Positions 36,223 through 48,669 of a stretch of 64,000 bases of DNA are shown piece after piece (the first letter of the stretch is position 1; each line of letters begins with the position of its first letter). The stretch covers positions 31,744,001-31,808,000 of the forward strand of contig OX485806.1 of NCBI GenBank assembly GCA_950295325.1, in the 5' to 3' direction. The stretch comes from Polytrichum commune (taxonomy: Eukaryota; Streptophyta; Polytrichopsida; Polytrichales; Polytrichaceae). Made by a program: the position numbers and the translations under genes. The notes beneath the pieces are model-generated. The model saw only the letters and a program-made list of their open reading frames with translations. It was not told the origin of the DNA and searched no databases.

Positions 36223-38360
36223 TGAGTAAGTCACACAATTGTCCCCAAAATGCTCAATTAAAGTCTCACAGTTATGTGTCTAACATCCACACCACTTGAA
36301 AGCATGGGTGATGCATTGACCTAGAAGCTCACAATAAGTTACCAAGGTGGGTACCATGGGAGGAGAGAGGGAATCGTCACATATGAACATAAGGTAGATG
36401 GGTTTTGAATGGTAACTTGTTTTCTTTCAAATAGCCCACTTCTCCTAGGACATGAAACATCAACGTGAAGACTCTCATGCTCATTAAATGTTCATAGAGG
36501 TCCTTCCAATTATGTTGACTATTGAATCTAGAATCATATTTTGATTTCATAGTCCAACTTATTGTAAACCATGTCTTTTTGGCTTCATGTTCTTAAAGCC
36601 ACACCTAAGTAACATATTGCTCACATACATATTTGACCCGATTAAGAAATGTAACCAAACAAGGGGTATCTACCCTACCTCTCATCTATCCAACATGAAG
36701 ACTTGGACCCCTATAGGTTTGTGGCCAATTGAACCCCAAATGACTTGGACTAGACTAATTTGAGGTCTTTGAAGCTACTAATTATGATGTCAAATCATCT
36801 TCAAATAATAATTTATGGGTTGCATACTATTTAAGGGCTTTTATGTTGGATGAATGAGAGGTATACTTGCATGGGGCAATTCCCTCTCTCCCTTATTGGC
36901 CATCATTCATTTATCATTTGGTCATTTACATGCAATTGGGCTCGAGAACTTAGATACGTCTAAGGGATGTGGCCCTATTGTAGGCACTTCCAGCTCTACA
37001 GAAATTTCTTGACTACTGAATTGGCTTGGGAATTGTCTTGTCCCCTAAGCAATTTTGGATTATGGAGATTGTCACTCCAAGTTTCAGAATTGGAGTTTAT
37101 ATGCAAAAGTTATAAGAGTTCAAAGTGAAGATTCTCATTCTCGTGAAATGGTCAAGTAGACCCTCCCAATTGTGTTAACTATTGTACTTATAATGGTGTA
37201 ACTTTTATAATGGTGTATTTCATTGTAACACATGTCTTTTTAATTTCCATTGTTGACTACAAGCCAAGTCATATACCACTCAATGCTATATGTCTAATTA
37301 ATTAAGAAGAGAGACCATATAAAAGACCCACACTCCTTATAGGGCCCGGAGGAAAAAAACTATTGCATATTCATAGCATACTTCTCATTCATCCATGTTT
37401 TGCATCCTTTAGGTTTTTGGTGAGTTCATCTCAATCGTGCCCCTCAATACTACATTGACTATGTAATTAGTGTGACTTTACTATTTGGAGTTACGTGGTG
37501 ATATAAAGTCTCACCATGGGCATCAAATTTTGCCACCATAATACACATACCTATAGTGCACAGCTAATTTTTCGATTTTTTAACAACAAAACTTACTTGA
37601 TGATATATAATATCCTGAGCATGAATTTGTAACACTTTCTAACTCCAAACAACAACCCACACTATATATTGAGCACTTTGAAACCCCGTTCCAATACCAA
37701 ATCAACTAAGGAATGTATCCTTTGGACTACAATACATCCTCTTTCAAGAGGTTCTCATCGGCTGAATGAGACTCTGAGAGGTAACCTTGTATACAATAAT
37801 TCCCGATCTCCCCTCTCTCATGACTCGAAAGGACAAGAATCATTTCATATAACAAATAGTTTATGCATAATATTTCAGATTTGTTTGCATCATGTAAAGT
37901 GGGAGTTTCTATGATGGGGTCAACCTAGGGGGTGCACTTCATTGTCAAGTTGAACACCACGTGCGATAAAACAAAATCTACTTTTTTACATAAAGCATCA
38001 CCAAAATGGTTCAAAAGTTTATGGATTTTTTTTTCATGAGTAGATATACATGGTATCTATTACATAGTAAAAATTGGTAACCAAATTTGATGATTTGTTT
38101 TTTTTATAAAACATACCGTTTCTAACTAGAATGACGCAACATTGAACTAAACAAATTACTAAAAAAATGAAGATGACTAAAAATATATATAAAAGATATT
38201 ATCAATGGTTATGTGTATGTAGAAAAAATATCATAATTTTAAAAATTATCTATGGCATGTAATATAGGGTAGCAAACTTTTATCGCACGTGGCTATGAAA
38301 TGTAAGGGGTGTGATCGCCCCGTGGGGGTCAATCTAAAAGTTACGCTCATGACCATGTAA
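36223..38360. other. Intergenic DNA with R2/R5 debris
   Basis: It contains an R2 copy at 36392-36675 (listed separately). A dispersed line ('tgttggatgaatgagaggta...cctctc') near 36845 also occurs near 34735, 46165 and 50045. About 36985-37330 holds R5/R2-like sequence. The remainder is AT-rich with no gene seen. Confidence 0.5.
36392..36675. mobile_element. R2-family MITE, inverted, TA-flanked
   Basis: It begins AGGTAGATGGGTTTTGAATG after TA (36390-36391) and ends GGTATCTACCC before TA (36676-36677). The interior is the reverse complement of the R2 consensus, shortened to 284 bp. Confidence 0.7.
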
Positions 38361-38950
38361 GGGCCACTTCACATTTTGGTTGTCCAAGTCGAGAGGCCAT
38401 GGGATTGAATGGCCAAACTTTGTTGAGAGTCCAAAGAAATGGGCTGAAAATAGTCAATAAAATATAGGAATTGGAGTCTTCAGGCGGGCATAGTGTGAGG
38501 CCTTTAAAAGCCAAGCCCAGAGTCCAAACGTTTGGCCATGAACTCCCACAGCCTCTCGATTTGGATGGCCATAGTGTGAAGCCTCTAAAGGCCAAGCCCA
38601 AAGTCCAAACCATTCCCATGAAGAAAAAGCATAACACTTTATTCCCTACCCAAAATAACCCCTCCAATCTAACGGCCAAAATCTTTTCAGGTTTTGATTT
38701 ATTTTTTATGAAAAGAAATCGACGGCCTCTCGACCATAGTTTGGGTTTCCAATCCTATTCAACCCAAACTTTCTTTGAGAGTCTGTCGCCTTGGTCAAAA
38801 AGTACTACCATGTAGTCATCTTAAAAAGCGACGTCCTTTGGACTTTGGCCTCTAGTGTGAAGGTTGAGAGGCCAAATTTCTTGGTTTCTTGCAATATGAT
38901 TGGTGGAAATCAACGGCCTCTCGACCTTTGGCCATAGTGTGAAGCAGCCT
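38361..38950. mobile_element. Tourist-like MITE with internal repeats, TAA-flanked
   Basis: It begins GGGCCACTTCACATTTTGG after TAA (38358-38360) and ends AGTGTGAAGCAGCCT before TAA (38951-38953). Sub-terminal CGAGAGGCC / GGCCTCTCG lines are also inverted. The interior repeats 'agtgtga(g/a)gcct(t/c)taaa(a/g)gccaagccca' twice (about 38487 and 38574). It is 590 bp and non-coding. Confidence 0.8.
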
Positions 38951-38954
38951 TAAG

Positions 38955-39816
38955 TTAAGGTACACAAGCGTCTTATGTGGTCACTGGACTTCTAAATCGA
39001 ACATATGTATTTGAGTGGTACATAGCGAGGCTTGTACATTTGTTACGAATGGACACGTAAATGAACATGTGTTAAATGTGCTCGAAATGTATCATCCATT
39101 CTAGGTCCAATTGTAAACACAATCGAGATGGCCTACGTGACCAGTTCAAGAGAAAATAAGTATCTCTTTGACCTTTTATAAACTTTTGCATCCCAATTTC
39201 GATTCTAAAACCTAAAATAACACTCCACATGATTCTAATTATTGTTAATTGAATGAGACAGTTTCTTATTCGATCCACTGGACAAAATTGTATGTGGAGT
39301 TTTGGAAATGCCCACAATAAGGCCACATGAGAAGTGAATGTTCATAACACCTACTAAGAGGGAGGACAAATTGGGGGAGAGGACGATGAAAACACCAATT
39401 TCTATTGTACAACCTAGTGATTATTATTATTATCCTCTTTTTAAATTTTTAAATTGGGTAATCTTAGAATGGGGCCAACTTATAGAATCAATTCTACTTT
39501 TACCCCCTTGGTAGATGTTAGGGAACCAAACTTGCCACATGCCTTAATACGTATACTAACTCTCAAAACTAAGTCAGTGACACACTAAATCAATTTTCAC
39601 ACACAATGCCAGGCCAAAAAGAAAACAATTAAAATTAAAAAAAAAAAACTTGCACTTATGTAAGTTAATACTCATAGTCTAGTACATCGTTTCCAAAGTC
39701 TCATGTCTATTGCAAAACTACATGAAGAAACATGGAGTTTTGCACATGGAGAAACATTGATTTGAAGAAAACTATATTACATTGACTTGATATTGTAACC
39801 TACATTTATCTATAGA
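38955..39816. other. R5-like repeat and AT-rich spacer
   Basis: About 38955-39330 is an R5 copy like 9840-10160. The rest is AT-rich. I could not find convincing inverted ends for the Tc1-type element whose transposase starts to the right. Confidence 0.5.
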
Positions 39817-40715
39817 TCAATAATTTGTCCACCCTCCTTTAGAAGCTAAAACAACTTGGATATGATTGGGCATGCTATGATAGAACTTTTGACATAGCTT
39901 AGGAGTTATGGAATGGAGAGAAGCTTGGACACACTCCCACAATTGAAGCATTCCTATACTTGTGTTGGATACTCATTAAATTTCCGTTCCACAAGTGCCC
40001 ACACATGCTCCATTAGATTTAGGTCAAGTAATTGAGGAGGCCAAGTACATCAAAGAAATTGCATCGACAACCACTACTTGGTTGAATTTTGTAGTATGTT
40101 TAGGATCATTATCATGTTGAAATATGGCATGAGAAGGGTTGAAACAATGCCATTCGATTGTCTTCATGACCCCATCTTGAAAAATGCTAAGATACAAAGC
40201 ATGTGTCATTTTCCCCTCTATCTTGCACATGTAACCCATGTCATGGGAAGTCATACAACCCCATACAAAAATTGCATCACCTCCATGTTTAACTATTTGA
40301 CTCACATAATGAGCTTGTAATTGAGATTCTCCATCCCTCACCCAACATCAAGCGCGATCATCATAGTGGAATCGATCAATCTTAGTCTCATCACTAAAAA
40401 AACACCCTATACCAATCATGGATAGTCCAATCTTGAAGACCTTGAGCAAATTCCAACCTGTAATGGACATTCTTGGCCATGAGCAATGGTTTCTTCTACT
40501 TCTCTAATCACCCAAGACTTGCTTCATGAAGTGCACACCTCACTGTGTTGGTTCTCACTACCACATTCAAGTGCTCGCCCAATCTACATGCTCTAGGACT
40601 CGTAGAGAGTCTGTTCCTCATGCATTGTATACCCAACAATTTAGACACTTCACGTGTGCTATGCCCATGCTGCAACATGGCTATAGCATTCAACCTCTTT
40701 CGCCTCTGGTAATGC
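39817..40715 (-). pseudogene. Tc1-type (DD34E) transposase, broken
   Basis: Read leftward: a helix-turn-helix segment (RKRLNAIAMLQHGHSTREV), DWTIHDWYRVFF, then SDETKIDRFHYDDRA (first catalytic Asp), FVWGCMTSHDMGYMCKIEG, FQHDNDPKHTTKF (second Asp), LLDLNLMEHVWALVERKFN (catalytic Glu), and the C-terminal VVLASKGGWTNY before a stop at 39817-39819. About 34 residues separate the last Asp and the Glu, as in Tc1 rather than plant mariner-like DD39D enzymes. At least two frameshifts and several stops break it, so it is inactive. The length, about 0.9 kb, fits a full-length gene. Confidence 0.88.
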
Positions 40716-41434
40716 TCTCATGGGCAAAGAAAACCTTTACATTTGCAAGAGAAAGTGTCCTAAGAGATCACAATACTAAACATAAGTGAGAGGAAAAACC
40801 CTAAGCAATGCTCTGTGAACTTATTCTTGCAACTGAAGGTGAGTGATGAAAACAATTCCAAAACAAAGTCAATAAACCTTAAGCTCATTCGAAATGCAAT
40901 TTCTCTCTCGTTGCCATAGTAATCGAGCTGAAATTTGGAAGGGTGATAGCCAACTTAGTTGCACATTCGACCCAAGTAATGGTGTGGCAAAAGGATCAAT
41001 ACTCTTCCACATATGCCTTCCCGAAGTTTCCCTGTTTTCGCTGAGTGACTCGGTCTCGAAAGTCAGTGTACGGTAATTCCCTCTCTGGGTGTCCTTGTGA
41101 CCAGAATGAAACCTGACCAAGATCATATCTTACACTTATATATCCAGCTCTGTATATTATTGCCTGGGAACACTTGTGGTAACTGGATGAGTCACGGTGG
41201 CCAATTGCAGAAGCTGAGTCAGATTTTCAAAATCAACCAATAAGTCAAGCAATGGACTTCCATTTTCTTTTTGTTTGGTTGTCTTCCCAACCAGCCTTCC
41301 AAATCATCACATTATTGGTCAAATTTGTACAGCCTTGCTTGGTCGGTTGCCACATGGCATAGCTGGAATGTCGAGCTTAGGACACTGTGGTAAACTCCTC
41401 CACTGACTGCTGCCAAAAAACATTCGTAGGTCAG

Positions 41435-41474
<40 letters not shown>

Positions 41475-41590
41475 AGCATTCCTCCCATTCATCTAACATT
41501 ACAGTTCTGAAATAGTGTGCAGCCAGGAGGTTGCTTGTTTCAATTCATTTGATACCATGCTGAGTTTGGAAGACCTCATATTTCTCTACT
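40716..41590. other. Region upstream of the Tc1-type pseudogene, possible minus-strand promoter
   Basis: A TATA-like GGATATATAAG reads on the minus strand at 41135-41145. An 85-aa minus frame starts about 10 bp below it (41126 to 40869). I recognise no domain in it. Whether this belongs to the transposon or to an old host leader is open. A (GA)n tract lies at about 41438-41470. Confidence 0.35.
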
Positions 41591-41659
41591 CGAGGTCATT
41601 TGAGATGAATCAGCAACAAATTCATAAGGGGACAAGTTTTCATGTTGGATGGGCTCACA

Positions 41660-41808
41660 CTCTGCATCCAACCAGCCGGGGTCCTTTGGGACGGTGTCCC
41701 TAGTACCATGGGTTGCCGCCTGGATGACCAGCCCACTATCTAGGGGGGCCCGCACCAGCGGATCTGGTTTGGGCCCCGGCTGAACCCCCTAGTGTGGCAA
41801 CTCTATGA
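41660..41808. repeat. Half-copy of a GC-rich foldback element
   Basis: CCAGCCGGGGTCCTTT, 'gtgtccctagtac' and the end CCCCCTAGTGTGGCAAC follow the right half of the hairpin at 62150-62410 in order. The left arm is missing, so it is no longer self-complementary. A (CT)n tract follows at about 41829-41862. Confidence 0.65.
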
Positions 41809-41828
41809 GAGGTACGATCGTATACGAT

Positions 41829-41865
<37 letters not shown>

Positions 41866-42390
41866 CACGTGTAAATCTTACCTTTCCTAGGCATAATGCC
41901 CCTTGAAGTTGGGGCTCCCTTACACATGATCAATATTCAATATGAGTATTGTACACTATGACTATGTACACTAAACTGACATGTGGGAATTTCCAGGCTT
42001 ATCTAATTGGGAATCTCAAAGAATTTCAGGTGACAACGAATTTTTTGGTGATAGTTGTGTGTGTGTGTGTGGGGGGGGGGGTTATAGTCATGGCGCATGG
42101 GCTCGTACTAGATATAGATGTTCATTTTTCTATTATGAGGCATGATCACCCTACATGTTAAGCTTGTCTTGGTGGCACACCAATGGCGCATTTTTTTGAA
42201 GATTCTAATGTTAACGATGAGTTGCTTAGGCATTTACGTAATAGCAATTGACATGGCAATTGACCTTTTTGAAAAGTTGATTAGAAAGCCAATAACTTGA
42301 CTTCTCATGACTGCATGATATTGCAATTGACTTCTTAGAGGATGATTGAAAGTTAACTACAATGGAAGTCAACTTGCATTCGACTTGGTA

Positions 42391-43409
42391 CAGTCTAACC
42401 TTGATAATGTCACCCTTGTTAATAGAACACCTTGATATTGTCATCTAAAAGTTTGAAACCGATTTTCATAGTGTACAACTCCCTCGTTATTATCCCTATC
42501 ACCCTTGATAATGTCACTATTTTTTTTCAAAATCCGTAGTGTAAATGTGATAATATCAAGTATGGATGGATTGTATGGGTGGGCATGGGTTTGATATTAT
42601 TGTTCATGGGTGAGCATGGGCTAAAGCAAAGCATATTGGGGGTCATTGAATGAGCTCTCATTCAATGCTTTCGGCATAGTGGGATGCCTTGTGTAATTTC
42701 AAATTTGGTACGTGTTTCGGAGTCCAAATGCTCAATTGGGTAGACTCATCGCCGCATTAAATTTGGGTTTGGATGTTGAAGGCAAGCCTGTAGAAAAGCT
42801 TTGTCCTTTGGAGTACATAAACATGGAAGGTGAAGATGATTTTGAGGTGGAATTTTCTACTGAGGAGCTTGTGCAATTAGTGCAAGATGGCGAACATGTT
42901 CTTGATTCCATGGAAGTGGACCCATTGATTGTTGATAGCAGTGATGATGAGTCTAAAGTAGTGAAGCTAAGCGACGCACAAAAATATGCTAAAGATGTTT
43001 TGAATTTTATGGCTAGCCAAGGTTCTTAGATTTTCAGCACTCATGAGTTATTAGAAATGGAAAAAATCCATGACAAACTCATTAGAATTGGTGTTGCACA
43101 TTTAACATCAACAAAACAATGTGACATTAGAAGCTTTTTTGTCTCTAGTGAGAGGTCTTTACCTGATCTCAATGACACATTATGATGTGCTCTTGTTGTT
43201 ATTCACAATTTTGAATTAGATTTTACATTCAAAAACATTGAAGTCTCGTATTTGTTATTTTTTTTAATTGTAATTATATTTTGATTTTCTACATATTTTT
43301 TGATAATATCACATTATGCACAAAATGTGACATTATCAAGTATGTCACACCTTGTTTATATCACACTTTTTGGTGAAACGGAGGGTGTGACATTATCAAG
43401 GTTAGGGTG
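42391..43409 (+). mobile_element. pogo-like (Tigger/Lemi-type) DNA transposon, internally deleted, TA duplication
   Basis: The left end CAGTCTAACCTTGATAATGT and right end ACATTATCAAGGTTAGGGTG are inverted, with TA outside both (42389-42390 and 43410-43411). The CAGTxxAACCT start matches plant pogo-like elements. The core TTGATAATGTCAC recurs several times near both ends in either orientation (about 42431, 42508, 42550, 43310, 43325), as expected for transposase binding sites. The element is 1019 bp and keeps only the C-terminal part of the transposase. Confidence 0.9.
42712..43185 (+). pseudogene. pogo/Tigger transposase, C-terminal remnant
   Basis: The frame reads 'RSPNAQLGRLIAALN', a Glu/Asp-rich segment (EGEDDFEVEFSTEELVQLV), a Ser/Asp-rich linker, then AQKYAKDVLNFM. 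It is stopped by TAG at 43027. The same frame goes on with LEMEKIHDKLIRIG and ends KQCDIRSFFVSS, like the basic/aromatic C-terminus of Tigger and jerky-like proteins. The DNA-binding and DDE parts are missing. The assignment rests on the position inside pogo-type ends plus this tail. Confidence 0.65.
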
Positions 43410-43411
43410 TA

Positions 43412-43920
43412 GTCGGTTGCAAACAATAGTCGACAAATTGACAAAGCATAAATGGATCTATATATTATAATACATATTTCATTCAAGTTCAAACCCTCAT
43501 GATTATGAGGTTAAAGTCAAGGATTTCTTTACATGGTTGTGGTACTGGCAACAAAGGAACTAGCTTATTGTAAAAAATGGCAACAAAGCAACATTGATCC
43601 CAATTCTGATATTGAATGTGAATTAATGTATAAATTCATGCACAATGCATAATTAACTCACAAAGAGGGCATCATAGTCCTAGGCCTATCTTGGTACCAT
43701 GGGTCAATAACACTACTCAAAATTGGAGTTACTATCCAATGGTATGGTTGGGCGATAACTAGAGCTCACACCATATGGATTTTGTGCTTGAAAGGCATTG
43801 GGCTTTTGGAATTTAAGTTTGTTGGACATGTACCCTAATGAAATGACATCGATTTTACAATATGGGAAGTCAAAAGGCTTATGAAACTAGAAACACATCA
43901 AGATGGTGTCAAGAAAACTA
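43412..43920. other. Intergenic spacer
   Basis: About 500 bp between two transposons. No open frame of note, repeat ends or RNA gene is seen. Confidence 0.5.
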
Positions 43921-44301
43921 CACTAACTATCCCGATTAGTGAGGGAGGGTTGATATTGTGTGTGGGAAATTAGTGAAGGTGATACTAAAATTCATTTATC
44001 CTATAAAGGATCAAAAGATATAGGAAGTATTGTTCCTCCTAATACTATTCATTCAAAATATTAGCACTATTCATCCTTGCATTGTTCAATGACAACCATG
44101 TGTTTGCATATAACTTTTTTTTATCAATCTACTAACAACTCCGAGCACACACTAATTTTCTTGAAATATATGGTAAATGAGCATGTATTCATGAATTTAG
44201 TATCCCCCAATAAAAATTTCAACCCTCATTAATTTTGGGACTTGGAAAAATAATGCGTGTTTCAAAATTAGCACCACACGCACCAATTGGGATAATTAGT
44301 G
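43921..44301. mobile_element. CACTA-ended, TA-flanked MITE
   Basis: The left end CACTAACTATCCCGATTAGT and the right end ACCAATTGGGATAATTAGTG are inverted, with TA outside both (43919-43920 and 44302-44303). It is 381 bp. The nested MITE at 23011-23232 shares the 'TATCCCAATTAGTG' line. It is non-coding. Confidence 0.8.
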
Positions 44302-44303
44302 TA

Positions 44304-47300
44304 GCTTCCCTAGAGTATTGGAGTATAGTAATAGAAGCTAACATTGACTTGATGGTCCAATTGGATGAAAGATTTGAGAGTGCGTAGTACTACATTCTTA
44401 AATTAGAAGGAGAAACTTATCTTTAATGGAGTTTGTAGAAGGGACTCCAACACAAAGTGTGCTTCATTTTCAACTACTTCAAGTAAAAGTGGTATAATTT
44501 GTTATATTTAGGGATTGGATTGTCAACCACCAACCAATTTCAAATGGCGAGTCTATGATTTGAAGTGTGCTAAGCAACAATCATTTTGCATTGGGGTGGT
44601 GTCAATGATAACGTAAACCCACCCATGTTGTAGTAGCATGGCATTTTCAATACTTTGCATATTGAATCACAATTTGTGCCACGTTACTTCTCATAGGTTA
44701 CTACCAATAGTTTTGTGACAAGTGACACTTTCACTTTTAAAATGAATCAATTAGTATCAAACTTGCCATGACACTATGCATATGATTTTATGATTTACAT
44801 AGCATCTAGAAACTCAGCTTAGCCCCTAAATGCTCAAGCCTTCACATTCCATTTTCGGGCACCTCCAACACCAGTGCTAATATTTTTGTTATGTAGAAAA
44901 GCAAGCTCTGTTTTCTTCAAATCCAACCGTATACATGTGAACTAGACTACCATATATTCATTCGTGAAGAAATTGAAGTCAATCAGACAACATTTTCTAG
45001 GTCATATTGACATATGAACATGTCCTTCATCCATGGGGCAGCTATGCAAAATTCTCAAAATTCTCGATTTATGACCATTTTGGTCATGCCACAAAAGTTT
45101 AGAAGGTTGGCAACTCGGCCATAATATGCTTTGTGGACAAATGAGCTATTCCCAAAATTTTAGGTCTTTTGAGCAAATTTAGATGAAGTCCGTCACCCTC
45201 AAAGTTGGAGGGGCCACATAAGGTCATTTTGGGAGATTTCCCCTTTTTTATGAAGCAAGCAACATGTGCACTAATTTCTTTTTCCAAATCCATCCGGTCA
45301 AGTTGTGCATAACCACCACCTTGTCCTAAGGAAGAAAAAAACCCCACCCAAATTGGACATCATATGTGAAAGATATCGGCTCCTAAATTTGGCTCCGACA
45401 TTGAGCAACACATGGAACTGCCTCCCCAAACAAGCAATGCTAACCTAACAAAAATCCTACATGCTTGGAGCATGAGGTTTTTACATGTTATTTTGACTCA
45501 CATGGTAGTGAAAATAACCCTACACCAGTACATGCCTTTCCATCCACGTAGATTACCACCTAGTGGGTTGCAAAACCCAGTAGAATAGTAGTAGGTGGCA
45601 ACCCATTTCGGGTTGCTTGAGCATTCAAGGGTTAAAGGTCATATACTCTAAAACCTCAACACTCCAATATTTGATAACAACTTTAGGTTGTTGAGAAATT
45701 GGGCCAAAGTCATGATATAGCCATAATGATGGCCCCTTGTGATATAATTTCCAAAAAGCAAAAAGTGTGTGTTGATTTGGACTCGATGTTGATTCTTTGA
45801 TGCACGGATTAGGGGTGCGACAAATGTGTGTGATGGATGGATAGATTAGGAGCTAGAGCTTCATGATGTTTAGGTAACTCATCCATTGGGAAGGAGAAGA
45901 GGCAGCAAATTGTTTCATAGCATGTATTTTTTTGAAGGAAAATAGTTTATTTAATTTCAAATACGATATCAAAGACCCAAGAGACAGAATTATCGGACGC
46001 AAATCTCCCTCTCATTCATCCAACATCAAAATCTTAAAATAGTTTGAAGCCTGAAGGGTACTATGTTTAGTTTATTTGACACCATAATTGGTTTGGAAAA
46101 CCCTAAATTAGTCTAGACCAAGTCAATTGGATGAATTGGGTACAAACTTATAAAGGGTTAAGTTTCAATGTTGGATGAATGAGAGGTATGCTCGTATGTG
46201 ATACTTCCCTCTCCCCTCCCCCCTGCCCAAATTAATATGGCAAGGTTTAGTTGAATAATGAATCAATCATTTACCTAAAGGGGGTTTGTACTTAGCATAG
46301 GCCCTTCATCCGAGATGAATGAACACCTTGAGTTTTGAGCCTAAATAACGGGTGTGATAAATGTGTGTGTTGAATGATACACGTGCTATAAGACAACTAG
46401 GTATTGTAACCAAAAGGAATAAGTTAGGTGCAACATGGCGCCTAGCTAGAGCTTCAAGTTGTATAAGTAACTTATCCATATGGAAGGTGAAAAGGTTCGT
46501 ACTAAAAACAAGCCGCATGTGGGTTGAGGGTTAATTTATTCCAATTGGGTGCCACCCCAGTCACGATTTGGGTGAACTAACCCATACACTCATTCCTTGT
46601 CGGATGCCTAAACCCTTGCCTCCAAGGAACCAGTGTACGGGTTGGTTCGCCCTAGCCCACAGTCCCTGGGTGCATCTTATGTCATTTCCAGAGTCCAAAT
46701 TCTACTATTAGATTACTAAGTCACAATACACACCGTACAATCAAGATCGGATTGGGCACAACTATGCCTTAACTCATTTTCCATGTCATCTTGTAAGTCG
46801 TTCCAACAAATCAAATGAGGACATGTGGTGCTTTTTGGTAAAATCAAGAATTCCCACCTAGTACTTCATTTTCATCTTCACCATAAACATCCAAGGTGAA
46901 CCCTTTGGCAAGTTGGGTACTTAGTGTAATTCAATTTGTGTGTTGGTTATCTTGTTGAATTGGCAATGCAAAGTGGATTCAGAAGCCATGCAACTCAAAA
47001 TATTGTATTCTATTTGAATTTCCAACATTATTTTTGAGTGGGAAGTTCCCATGACCCATTGTGGTCACATAGTCTAAGGCAGTTGTTTGTGCTCCCCATC
47101 TTGGTCATGGGATGAAAGTGTTGCTTAAATAACCCCATTAAGGTAAGTGTGCCCAAAGTGGACACTACCAGGATTCCAACATATGTAGGGGTTTGACAAT
47201 CCAATAAAACTTACATGAACACATCAACAAATTCAAATGAGGAACATGAGAGTCGGTGTTTTTATTTTTGGAACGGAAATGAGTATCTTATGATTTTTAA

Positions 47301-47474
47301 AAGTGGTGCTCATAAATTTTCTTGAATGGCTTTCTTTCGTATATGTGCATTTCATACTTGAATATGTACTTTATATGCTAGAAACCATTTAAGATCACAT
47401 ACCACTCTAGGACTACACACCTTGTGAACTTGTCGAGCACCACATGATTGTGAGAATGTGGGACCACAAGTTAC
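44304..47474. other. Intergenic DNA, 3.2 kb
   Basis: No gene is recognised. Around 46000-46210 is the dispersed line 'atgttggatgaatgagaggtatgctcgtatgtgatacttccctctc', also near 34735 and 50045. Short minus-strand frames at 45099-45347 and 46306-46518 show no known family. Confidence 0.5.
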
Positions 47475-47482
47475 ATGCCATG

Positions 47483-48661
47483 CAGGGGTGTTTTTTCACA
47501 AGGTCCCTAACATGTCTAGGGACATGTTCATAAAAAAAAACATTTCCAGTGGACGGGTTCTTAGAAAATGAACCGGTTTTGGGACGTGTCAAATTCACTT
47601 TGGACGGGTTCTAAAAATAACATTTTTTAAATTAAAAAAATGGTATAAATATCAATTACGTTATGTCATATATGACATGTGAATATAAGCATAATGCAAT
47701 CAAACTATCAATCTTGAAGTGCTTGATTCACCTGCATACATTAATTCATCAACCACAAAATTTAGAACCTTTTTAACATAATGTCAAAAATTACAATTGA
47801 AGGTAAACTTAGTAATTGAATAAGAATTAGTATATATAAACATGTTAAAAAGTTAAAAAATAAAGAACTACTTACCCTTCAAAGAAGTGGATGAATTCTC
47901 CTATCCTTCATGTTTCTCCAAACAAGCATCACTGCATTCCAATCGATGTTTTCAACTGGAATATTTGCACATGAAATGCGCATCAAAGCATCCAAAGTTT
48001 CTTGCATAGCCCTCGAATCTGCACTCAACCCACAACAAAAGAGAGGAATAAGACTCTCAAGATTTAGGATGCTAATGAATCGAACATATGCAACTGAAAG
48101 CTAAAGCAACTGAGAGACCGGTGAGAGATAACTTGATTGCAGTCGTCAAATGAACCGGTTGAGTTTGAGAAAACACCTATTGAAGTTCAAGATTGCAGGA
48201 GAAGATTGTTCCAGCGACACTCTTCAACTTCTTGAATTCGAGTTAGTTTCAAAAGAACCGGTTGAGTTTGAGTGACTGAGTCTAGTTCAGTTTCTATGAA
48301 CTAGTCTGTGGACAAATAGACAAAATGGGGCAGTGGCAGGCTGGCAAATTGGTAATTATAATAGAAAAAGCAGAAATGAACGAAGATAGTAAGATACTAT
48401 TGTTTCCAAGTGGCAAGTGCACCAATCACATGCCGACATCTTTCGGGTTATCTTTATCGATTTGTTTTTTCCTTTAACCTTTTCATGGACGGGTTGGTTT
48501 AGAAATTACCGGTTTTGGGACGGGTTGTTTTTTCTTCAACCTTTCCATGGACGGGTTGGTTTTGAAATTACCGGTTTTGGGACGGGTTGCAATTTTTTTT
48601 GCCTTTCAATTCGAGGTTTTGGGACGTGGACGGGTAAAAACTTTGTGAAAAAACAGCCCTG
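47483..48661. mobile_element. hAT-superfamily element, non-autonomous, 8-bp target duplication
   Basis: The left end CAGGGGTGTTTTTTCACAAG and right end TTGTGAAAAAACAGCCCTG are inverted. ATGCCATG flanks both sides exactly (47475-47482 and 48662-48669), the 8-bp duplication of hAT elements. GGACGGGTT and ACCGGTTTTGGGACG lines recur near both ends (about 47553-47610 and 48487-48635) in the same orientation. No transposase is recognised in the 1179 bp. An AACCGGTT-bearing stretch (48130-48275) inside may be a nested insertion. Confidence 0.92.
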
Positions 48662-48669
48662 ATGCCATG

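Noticed and set aside
41126-41145. Minus-strand TATA box as proof of a host gene
   Set aside because: Only a motif match; the frame below it has no known domain, so it is recorded as a possibility only.
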